Assembly (NCBI RefSeq): GCF_949987535.1
Contig: NC_080074.1
Coordinates: forward strand, 27,363,268 to 27,427,267
Reading direction: 5' to 3'
Source of the DNA: Balaenoptera acutorostrata
Lineage: Eukaryota > Chordata > Mammalia > Artiodactyla > Balaenopteridae
Length of the DNA: 64,000 nucleotides
The translations under genes were made by a program, and so were the position numbers. Below the pieces are notes generated by a model. It ran no database searches. It was given only the letters and a program-made list of their open reading frames with translations, and was not told where the DNA came from. Numbering within the stretch: position 1 is the stretch's first letter; each line of letters begins with the position of its first letter. This document shows positions 55,255-64,000 of this stretch, one piece after another.

Positions 55255-57000
55255 GTGATTTTAAAAGGGAACATAATATGGGAAAAAAACTGACAAAAAA
55301 TTCACAATCCTCAAGGAATAAGAGAAAGTAATTTGTCACAGAATAATTTAAAAGCATAATAGAAACATGAATACAGTAAAACAAGAGCTTAACAATGAGA
55401 CAATAAAAATAACAAAATGAGATTTTAAAAGAAGCTTGTCATACTAAAATGATAAATGGACGACCAAATAGCATCACCATGAAACTAATACATAAATTAG
55501 AAATACCAAGGAATAGCGTTAACGTGACCCCAAATTATATATATTCAGGAAAGGCTTGAGATAAGGGCAGAATTTAAAGCAATTAGAGAAAAATGATAGA
55601 TATGGAGGAGAGCAAAACACAGTCCATTGAAAGGTTAATGGGGGCCTTCCCTGGTGGAGCAGTGGTTAAGAATCTGCCTGCCAATGCAGGGGACATGGGT
55701 TCGAGCCCTGGTCCGGGAAGATCCCACATGCCGCAGAGCAACTAAGCCCGTGCGCCACAACTACTGAGCCTGTGCTCTAGAGCCTGTGAGCCACAACTAC
55801 TGAAGCCTGCGTGCCTAGAGCTCATGCTCCGCAACAAGAGAAGCCACCGCAATGAGAAGCCCATGCACCACAACAAAGAGTAGCCCCCGCTTGCCACAAC
55901 TAGAGAAAGCCCGCGTGCAGCAACAAAGACCCAATGCAGCCAAAAATAAATAAAATAAATGAATTTAGAAAAAATAGATTAATGGATATTCCTGAGGTAG
56001 AAAATGCAGCCCAAAGTATTCAAAAATCTAACACAAGAAAATATCCCTAAAACGAATACACGATGGAATCTAATCTCTAAATTGAAAGAGCATACTCTAT
56101 TTTAGGAAAAAACTGATATAGAATAATCAACTATGAGACATATACTGGTTAAATAATTGAATTTCCTGTTCCAAAATATAATTCTTCAAGCAGAAAAAGC
56201 AAGTTGCCTACAAGAAGAAAGTCAGTCAAATTTTTCAACAGTGCTTTAAATGCAAAAGATAATGCAACTCCACCAAAATTTTAAGGGGGATAAAGAGTAG
56301 TCTCTGAATATTATTCTTAGCCAAGATGATTTTTATATAAAAAAGGTAATCAGCAGATATTGTTGAACATAAAAACAACTCAAGAATTCACTGTTTGTTC
56401 TGAACCTTCCTTTAAAAGTCTTGACAATCTAGTCAGTGCAATGAATAAAGTAAAAATATCAGCACTGGCATACCAAGGGTGGGTAGATGGAAATGGTTTG
56501 CTTCAGATGCAGGCAATAAAGAATGCATTGCTTATAGAGAATTTAAAAGTAGAAATAAAACAACTAAAAATCCCTCTGCTTTTCATATCACCATGTACCA
56601 ACAATCTAAGCAATGCAAATGATAAAACATCCCTCTTTTCTGGGGTGGAATGTTCCCCCACCAGGCAGTCAGGATCCTCTAAGCCACCTGACCTGCTTCT
56701 TAATAACAGTGATTGGAAAGCCACAGTAAAAAGATCAGTACTGGATATTGAATTTATTTAAATATAAAACTAATTTTAAACACCTGAACAGAACATAATG
56801 TTACATATCTTGATTATATGAAAACAATAATATAACTAATCAAAAGCAAGGCTAGATTATAGAATAGAATGTAAACACTAAATTACCCTGTGTGAAAATA
56901 ACAATGTAACTAACCAAAATCTAGAAGGAAGAAAGGAAAGAGAGTGAGAGTGCCTATGAGCCCATTTATCACGGCAGGGAAATCTATACTGTTTGAAATG
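55255..57000 (+). mobile_element. Old L1M/HAL1-type LINE, split by a SINE
   Basis: A-rich text such as aattagagaaaaatgataga, cagcccaaagtattcaaaaa and acaactcaagaattcactgt is typical of old LINE ORF1 and 3' regions. A 133-codon open frame (56360-56761; starts MLNIKTTQEFTVCSEPSF) probably belongs to it. Ends are approximate. Confidence 0.45.
55642..55978 (+). mobile_element. CHR-type SINE, longer variant, nested in the LINE
   Basis: Opens gggccttccctggtggagca, B box gggttcgagccc, and closes with an aaataaa-rich tail. A short target duplication ttaatgg is at 55635-55641 and 55979-55985. Confidence 0.95.
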
Positions 57001-57629
57001 GAGATGGTGGCAGTCAAGACAGCCTGTTATCTACAGTAGGACATAAGCCCTGAATCTCATGACTTAACAGAACGAGTTAAGTTCTCACTCACACACCTTC
57101 CACCGCAGGCCCACGTGACTCTTCAGGGCAGTGCCTCTGTGAGCTGGTGCTGCATTCCATGCCACACTGACATTACGCTCCTCCACATTCACATATCACA
57201 TAAGATAAGCATTCATGCTCACCAAGACAGGGAAAGAAAGGGTGACAGACTGGAGATCTGGCAATTAAATACATCCATCTGTAAGTGATGCTAGTCACTT
57301 CTGCTCGCATTTTGTGGCTAAAGCAAGTCACAAGGTCACACCTAACTTGAAGGGAGTGAAGAAGTACAATTCTCCTATACCCCAGAACAGGGAGAGGACT
57401 GGGTGAATACCAATAACGTCTACCAAGAAATATACTTGGAGAAAAAGAAAAGCCAGAACCAAAAACATCAAGTTCATCACCTCTTTTCTGAATCTAAGAA
57501 AAAAAAATAACATCTCTTACTGTGAAAAAAAATGTTTATTTAAATTTCAGTAATTTCTTAATTTTCACTTAGCTTCTTTTTATCCAGTTAACTTCAAATA
57601 AAATTAAATGTATTTAGTTTTGAAATTTA
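57001..57629. other. Unclassified intronic DNA
   Basis: Nothing recognised. Confidence 0.35.
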
Positions 57630-57885
57630 AAAATTAGCACGATTCCACTTTTATGAAAGCATTTCTATCTATGTATCCACCCATCTACCTATCTACCTAC
57701 CATCCATCCAACCATCTTCTCATCTACAAACATGCTTAGAGAGATGTCCAAATGTCCAACAGGATGTTCACTTAATGAGGCTTATTTCTGAGTGTTAGGA
57801 TTTTTTATCTTCTTTTTACTTTTCTGCATTCCTTGGATTTTTAATAATGCGAATGTATCATTTTTATAAACACAACAGTCATTAT
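57630..57885 (+). mobile_element. Old L1M 3' end
   Basis: gattccacttttatgaaagc, then tctgagtgttaggatttttt, tctgcattccttggattttt and cgaatgtatcatttttataa, matches ancient L1M 3' ends. Confidence 0.5.
57664..57728. repeat. Degenerate ATCT/ATCC/ACCT tetranucleotide repeat
   Basis: About 65 bases of tatctatgtatccacccatc then tacctatctacctaccatcc. An imperfect microsatellite inside the L1M 3' end. Confidence 0.9.
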
Positions 57886-60364
57886 TAGAATATGAATTAG
57901 CCAAAATAACACTTGGCTTTCAGTTATCAAGCCTTAAAATCACCAGATGCTAAAAAAAAGGAGATTTTTACATTGCACTAGGAAAGGGAAGGGGATTAAA
58001 GTAGGAGAAAATGTGGTATTTCATGATTGTTATACACTGCTTGAAATTACAAAATGGGTAAATGCTCATAGCTTCAGGCCAGGCAGCTGGTTTGAATCAG
58101 GTATATAAAAGGACATACATTTCTATTTTACCAATTTTTAAGTCTTTTATATCTTGCTGATACAGGTCATTCTTACCAAATATGCAGTTGCTTATTGAGT
58201 TTAATAGAGGTGTACTATAGAAACAGAGTTGGTTTTCCCCATTTAAAAAATATGGACATTAAAAAAAATATATGGACATTAAATGCAAAAGTACAATTAA
58301 TAAATTGAAGAGGAAATATATCTTCTAACCAGAGCAGACTTACGCATTACGCACGGTGGGGATAGTGCTGAGAGCCCACAGTACTTTTGAGGGCCCATGA
58401 AAATGTTTTAATTTCTTGTAAAACTCAGAAGAAAAAATAAACTTTAGGTCAAAGAAAATATCTGAATATATAATATTAATATATTCATCTATATAACAAC
58501 CCAGTCACAAACTGTACTTTTTCATATTTTTTTTATGGAGGAAAAGGCCCACAAAGGCAGCAGTGCCTCTAATCTATGAAAGTTCATAATGTGGCCCTGT
58601 TTCTAAGGCACAGATTCATTGGCAGATGGCAAAAATTACTTGGTTTATTGAAACATGTACTTAAAACACTACCTTTCCAAATTAAAAACAGTGTAGTTGT
58701 TGAGAGACAAAATTCCAAAGTGCCTTGTCAGTTCCTCAGAGTGCACAGATGACTAATGTTAATTCTCAACGTTAATGACAACACTTTTTTCACAGTCTAA
58801 CGACCTTAAAGACTCCTTTACATGAAGTTGCATTATAAGGATATTAAGTTTTGAGGGTTTTTTTTCCTTTCTAAATAGGGAAAATGAACTCCTTGATCAC
58901 ATTAATCACATTATTTCCCACAGATAATTGTTCTCCCAAGTTTTCAAAATTGTTTAAAAATATTAGTAAATTTATTTTAGTATTCAAGAGATCAAATACA
59001 TAAATATTTAAACTGATACTCAAACTGAAGAAAACAAGCTGCCCCCATGGTCCCTTGATTCTGTCTTTGCTGCTGGTCCCTGGGCAGTAAAGAGAGTTAG
59101 TTTAAGAAGCTTCAATTGCATATTGAAATTATAAAATAACAACTTTGATAGATTTAAGTTTTCCTTCTTGGTCCTAAACCTGCTTAGGAGAAGGACAAGA
59201 TAATCAAGGAGTGCTTACAGAACTTGACTTCAGGCATCAAAAGTACATGCCTTTGAAGGGAGTTCAGCTGGGTTGAGTGGCTTGGCGATAAGACCAAAGA
59301 AATAAAAAAGGATGAAGGTCATGTAACTTTGCCAAGCAAAATCTTTCAAAGCTATGATACAACAATAATCTTAAAAATGAAACTCTCAGTCCTCTTATCA
59401 GCAACCTAGGGAGAGAGATAGAAGTCAGACTTTTTAATTTACTGCCTTCCCCTTCCCACAACTAGAAGGGACAATGAATGTGGTGACTGACATAATCAGG
59501 AGTCAATATAATTTGGATAGATTGATGGAATGACATTAACAAGATTTAATTTGTTTTGGGATAAATGTGACATCCTACCAAACTTAAAAATATCAATCAT
59601 AAAGATACAGACTGTTTTCAACCTGCCTCAAATGCAGTTTAGGAGAAAAGGTTCAGATGTTTTAATTGACTGCAAATGCAATGTGACCCTAGCAAAAAAA
59701 AAAAAAGAAAAACTGACACAATGTTAGTTCCAAATACTGTACATAACTTTGGAATCAGGAAGAGGGAGATGACAATCTCACAGATTCGCAATAGTTAGAC
59801 TGACCCCTTCCAAATCAATGACCTGATTGCATATTACTGGGACAGAGAAGCAGGCAAAGCCTGAATGAAGGTCTGCCCAAAGACATTAACGTGTAAGCGC
59901 ATATGAACTCAGTATGAAAGCAAGCATTTGGCATCTACCACAGTGAACTATGAGCTCTAGCGAGGTGGAAACTGTGTCTGTCTTGTTCATAGCAAGGACC
60001 TAGCACATATCTGGTACATCACAACCTCCAAGAAATAACTTTTAAGACTTTAGTTTAAAAACATATGGACCAGTTGCATTTTATACAGGGGATGCATTCA
60101 GAAGAACTCACATAACGGGAGACTAACCCGGCAAAGCACAGGAGCACCGCCTTGTAGCAAGAGCTTGAGCACCGCCTTGTAGCAAGAGCTTAAGCACCGC
60201 AGAGAATTCCACTTGGCTTTGGAATTTTGTGATTCTTGGCAAAATTTAAATTTTCTAGGATTTGCATTATCTCAAATTTTGTGCCTAAAGTGTGACTTCA
60301 GTAATAATTTTTACCAACTAATTTGAATATGCCTAATATCAATAAAATGCAAGGGCACTCTGAG
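57886..60364. other. Unclassified intronic DNA
   Basis: Nearly 2.5 kb with little that can be named. 58310-58620 (gagggcccatgaaaatgttt, then ggcccacaaaggcagcagtg) looks like an old dispersed repeat of unknown family. 59940-60050 could be an L2 end. No coding frame above ~65 codons. Confidence 0.35.
60142..60200 (+). repeat. 25-bp tandem duplication (2.3 copies)
   Basis: The 25-mer starting gagcaccgccttgtagcaag is repeated without change at 60142-60166 and 60167-60191. A partial third unit agcaccgc follows. Confidence 0.95.
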
Positions 60365-60640
60365 GATAGATACATTCATTTAGCAAATATTAATTGAGGT
60401 CTATTATGTACCGGCTACCTTTTAGTGCTAATCATTCAGCACTGGGCAAATTTAGCTATTTATGTAAACTGTCCGCAGTTTGTCTAAAGCACCTCCATGG
60501 AACTTAGGGTTTTACAGCTATCTGTCTAAACCAACTCATTGATTTCACCAATGAAAATATAAAATGAAAGGAAGTAAAGTTACTTGCTCACTCTCACAAT
60601 TAATTGGCCATGGAGCTCTGAAGACAGTGACCTACAGATG
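60365..60640 (+). mobile_element. MIR SINE
   Basis: aaatattaattgaggtctat, then tatgtaccggctacctttta, and gaaaggaagtaaagttactt, then cacaattaattggcc, roughly follow MIR order with an insertion or divergence in the middle. Confidence 0.5.
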
Positions 60641-62124
60641 CCTATCCCAGCGGGGATTCAGTGCCTGCTTACAGCTGCAAATGAGCAGCTGAAGTTAACA
60701 ATCTGGGGGCACATTTATGAAGGGATCTCAGAAATAATACAAGATCATAGTTAATAAATATTCTTTTAATCTCCTTTTTAACATTCCCCCAAATGAAAAA
60801 TTTTCCAGACTATGTTTTTCTGTTTTTTAACCAACAATTTCTTTTACAAACATAGATGTATTAGAAGCATGTGCACGTATGTGTATGTGAAACTGAAAGA
60901 AAAGTTTAACAAAACAGCAAATCCTTACCTTTACTATATGTTATCCTATTTTATTTTACTCTAATCCGGATCAGCGACCACTAAATTGACTTCATGTTCC
61001 ACTAACACGTAGCAACATTGTTCTAGTGTACATTCTGCTGGCTTCTTACTACTCTCCCATTCAATAATGAGCTCACATGTCATCTCCTCTGAGAAGCCTT
61101 CCAGCACTCTGCCAAGCACAATCAACCATGTCCTTCTTTAAAGCCGGACATGAGTGACAGTGAGGATACGGGAAAGGGGCAGATTTAGGAGAGAATAGGA
61201 GGTAGTGCTGGAATGCCTCTCTGTGCCACACCTGAGCTCCACATCGGGGCAGGAGTCCCTCAAGCTCAGGGGTGAGAGGGGCTTCTCACCCCTGATCGAT
61301 TTCTTGGGCACCGAGCACTTCCTGGAGCATCATAAGCACTCATTAAGCAATTGTTGAAATAAATCCTTTAGGGAGCTGATGAAAGAGCTGACCCTGAAAG
61401 CAAATAAAAGAGCCCATCCATCAGAGGCTGCACACTGGGAGCCACTGGACTGAATTTGGCTCACATATGTGTTTCATTTGGCTTGTGCAGTGCAAAAAAC
61501 TACAGAGACAGCATTTGAAAATACGGAGATTTCACAAAATTCTAGATTTGTGGCTTTGCTTGTCAGTTCACCAGAGTCATCCTCAGGCTGGTCACCTCTG
61601 AATCTCCACTCTCTCCACGGCACACGTGAAAGCCCAGGTGCTGGGCTGCTTTCCCATGTCCAGGACCTCTCAGGTCCTACAGGTGTGTGATTCGTGACTC
61701 TTGTACCAAGCAATGGGAGAAAAGCATGTGGAGTGAATGAGCCTCCAGCCATCCGGGGGAAGAAAGAGAGCATAGCAAAAAGGACCCCTCCCACTCAAGA
61801 AAGCACAGACATCCACGTATCTGTGATCTTTTCGCAGGGGTGAAAGGCTACTCAAGAGAACTGTCATTATTCTCTTTCTCTCTCTCTGGGAAGAGATGAA
61901 AAAAAAGGCAGAATCATAGGAAGTAAGGACGAAAATTAGAACATTTTATTTTTCCTTGTATCCTTTGGCATTGAATAACACCATTTTGCACAGGTGGGTT
62001 TTCAATAAACTTGGAAGCAAGGCTGTGGAAAACTTTTTAAATGCTGTACTGGTCTCAAAATTCCAGTTGTTCAGATATAAAAGTGATGTTTGAATGCCTT
62101 CCTCCCATGGACACATCCTCATGA
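60641..62124. other. Unclassified intronic DNA with a short L2 piece
   Basis: 61060-61120 (tgtcatctcctctgagaagc then cttccagc) is an L2 3' fragment. A perfect hairpin lies at 61266-61295. The 106-codon minus-strand frame at 61474-61794 has no motif. Confidence 0.35.
61266..61295. repeat. Perfect 12-bp inverted repeat with 6-base loop
   Basis: tcaggggtgaga and tctcacccctga are exact reverse complements around ggggct. GC content of the stem is about 58 percent, so a stable cruciform or RNA hairpin is possible. Confidence 0.95.
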
Positions 62125-62897
62125 AAGCCCTAAAAGTCTCAATCAAAATTATTCTCAATCAAAATCCCATCATATTTTAAACATAGAAATTGACAAGCTG
62201 AGTCTAAAATGTATAAGTAGATGTGAGGGCCAAAATAATTTTGAGAAAGAACAAAGTTGGAGAAATTATACTACATAGGGAAGCAAGAAAATGTGTCACA
62301 CTTATACCAAATTAAGGATGCTGAATTATGTTTTACTAATGTATGCAACTTTAATTTTGTTTAGCACTGTGTTGATTACAAGACTTATTCTAAAACTAAG
62401 GAAATGAAGAGAGTGTGCTATTAGTAAAATGATAGACAAATAGATCAATGGAACAGACTGGAGTCCAGAAATAGATCTACACCTTTATGGACAACTGATT
62501 TTCAACAAAGGTACAAAGGCAATGCGCTGGAGAAAGGACAGTCTTCCCAACAAATGATGCAGCCACAATTGGCTACCTATATGCACAACAATAAAGAGAA
62601 ATTCAATCCATACCTCATACCATATACAAAAATTAACTCAAAATTGATCATAGACCCAAATGAAAAACCTAAAACTATATAACTTCCAGAAGAAAACATA
62701 GGCAAAAAAAAAATAAACATTCGCAACCTTGGCTTAGGTAAGGTTTTCTTAGAAACAACACCCAAAGCATGATCCATATAAGAACAAATTAATATAGTGG
62801 ATGTTGTCAAAATGCAAAACTTCTGCTCTTTGAAAGACACTGTTAAGAGAATGAAAAGACAAACTACAGACTGGAAGAAAATACATGCAAATCATAT
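62125..62897 (+). mobile_element. Old L1M ORF2 remnant, left part
   Basis: tcaatcaaaatcccatcata, then aattgacaagctgagtctaa, atagatcaatggaacagact, tggacaactgattttcaaca and tggaagaaaatacatgcaaa, matches ORF2 3' order. ~90 extra bases interrupt it around 62280-62370 and a short duplication tctcaatcaaaat occurs at 62137-62166. An LTR splits it at 62898. Confidence 0.8.
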
Positions 62898-63621
62898 TGA
62901 TAGGGACAGAGTAAAGGGACACAATAGGTGACTAAATAGTTAATCCCACCAAGGGATCGTAAGTAAAGAAAAAAGTATGGGAGATCCCTGTAAGTTACTG
63001 ATCACTCAAGAATGCAGGTTTGCTTAACCACAAAACCAAGCAGCCTTGCTTAGCAATAAAACCGTGCAACAGAAGCATGAGACATGCCCCAAAACAATAA
63101 AACAATGGTGGAATGAGACCCACATCCTGCCCAGTGAGGTCATTAAGTTAATGATTCCTAGGACATGCTCCTCTGCACACAGTAAAAACAAAAATATAAG
63201 GAAAAGGTGACATCATACTGAAACCCGAGATGATTTACCATATTTTAGTATATGTTACCGCCTTTTTGCTCATTTCCATCGTACCATGACAGTCCTGGCT
63301 TGACCATGAAGGGACAAGAAAACTCCCCCGCCTGACGTGGAGGAGGAACTGATGGTGGAAGCTTGATGTCTGCTCAAGAATGAGGAAGAAGGTGGTCTTC
63401 TCCCCCTCCCCACTTGTCCTTTGTTTATAAAACTGTAGCCCACTAGGTTCTTGGGGCAGCACCCTCTTACCCACCCACTTGTAAAGCTCACAAGCATCCT
63501 GTTCTAATAAATCACTTCTTATCTATCACTTTGCCTCTCACTGAATTCTTTCTGCACTGAGACATAAAGAACCAGAGCTCCTTGGAGCCCCCCCGCCCCC
63601 AGACACATTTCTGCAGTTTCA
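62898..63621 (+). mobile_element. Solo retroviral LTR inserted in L1M
   Basis: Starts TGATAGGGACAG and ends CAGTTTCA (TG...CA). It is flanked by tcatat (62892-62897) and acatat (63622-63627), a 6-bp duplication with one change. A TATAAAA box is at 63426-63432 and AATAAA at 63506-63511, the expected U3-R layout for transcription on the plus strand (antisense to CRADD). No internal viral genes are present, so recombination between two LTRs has removed them. The class cannot be fixed without comparison. Confidence 0.8.
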
Positions 63622-63627
63622 ACATAT

Positions 63628-64000
63628 CTTATAAAGGACTTGTATATAGTATATACAAAGAATTCTCTAAGCTTAGCAAGGAAACAACTCAGTTTAGAAA
63701 TGGGCAAAGACTTGAACATATATTTCAGTTAACAAGATATACGGATGGCAAATGAACACCTGAAAAAATGCCCAACATCATTTGTCATTAGATAAGTGCA
63801 AATTAAAACCAGAATGAGATACCACCATGGTAAGTGGTAAGAATTAAGAAGACCAATCGTACAATGTTGGTGCAGATGTGGAGGAACTGGAATGCTCATA
63901 CAGTGCTGGTTGGAAAGTAAAACGGGACTTTGGAAAACAGTTTGGCAGTCCCTTAAGAAGTAAAACATACACCTCCCATACATTCCAGCCATTCCACTTG
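63628..64000 (+). mobile_element. Old L1M ORF2 remnant, right part (runs off window)
   Basis: Resumes the L1M right after the LTR: ataaaggacttgtatatagt, then aaatgggcaaagacttgaac, caaattaaaaccagaatgag and tgttggtgcagatgtggagg. It continues past the window end. Confidence 0.8.

Larger units (their letters stand above)
42126..64000 (-). other. CRADD: CRADD intron 2, 3' part (continues beyond window)
   Basis: In known mammalian CRADD the CARD and death domain are on separate exons divided by a very large intron. No CARD-encoding frame appears on the minus strand up to 64000, so all this sequence is intronic. It is filled with nested LINEs, SINEs and LTRs and contains no other supported gene. 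Confidence 0.8.

Noticed and set aside
56360..56761. 133-codon plus-strand open frame
   Set aside because: Lies within A-rich old LINE-type sequence and is best read as part of it.

Overview
The window is mammalian nuclear DNA, almost certainly from a cetacean (whale or dolphin) or a very close relative. The main evidence is five copies of a tRNA-derived SINE of the cetacean/hippo CHR type (opening ggcttccctggtgg, B box gggttcgagccc) and L1 elements of cetartiodactyl type. The ruminant BovB/ART2 and pig PRE-1 repeats are absent. This comes from recognising the families by eye; no database was searched.

Only one coding exon can be supported: the last exon of CRADD (RAIDD) on the minus strand, 41824-42125. 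It encodes the death domain of the caspase-2 adaptor and has an intact reading frame, stop codon and splice acceptor, with a plausible poly(A) signal about 400 bases downstream. Positions 42126-64000 are therefore part of the large CRADD intron 2. Positions 1-41400 are the intergenic flank 3' of the gene. The CARD-encoding exon is not in the window.

Everything else is repeats or unclassified single-copy DNA. Region by region:
- 282-5401: an old 5'-truncated L1 between two ~98-bp direct repeats.
- 5.9-13 kb: a SINE, MIRs, an L2 split by an MLT2 LTR, a MER2 DNA transposon, an MLT1 LTR and an antisense L1M.
- 16.4-19.7 kb: an L1 5'-UTR fragment, a retroviral-type LTR and an antisense HAL1-like LINE split by a SINE.
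- 21.6-26.9 kb: a nearly full-length, younger L1 with a 12-bp target duplication, broken ORF1 and ORF2, and a SINE inside ORF2.
- 28-41 kb: MIR, L2, MER20 and MLT1 fragments separated by unique DNA.
- 41.4-42.1 kb: the CRADD terminal exon.
- 42.4-43.6 kb: an inverted (twin-primed) L1 fragment only 270 bases from the exon.
- 46-64 kb: nested old L1/HAL1 copies, two more SINEs, a second MER20-like element and a solo LTR inserted in an L1.

I found no CRISPR array, operon, RNA gene or novel coding system. The more interesting observations are structural: transposition products with unusual ends, two perfect 12-bp hairpins, small tandem duplications, and CRADD substitutions at death-domain positions 164 and 185. 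Repeat family names and human comparisons come from memory. Boundaries of old repeats are approximate, commonly by 10-30 bases.
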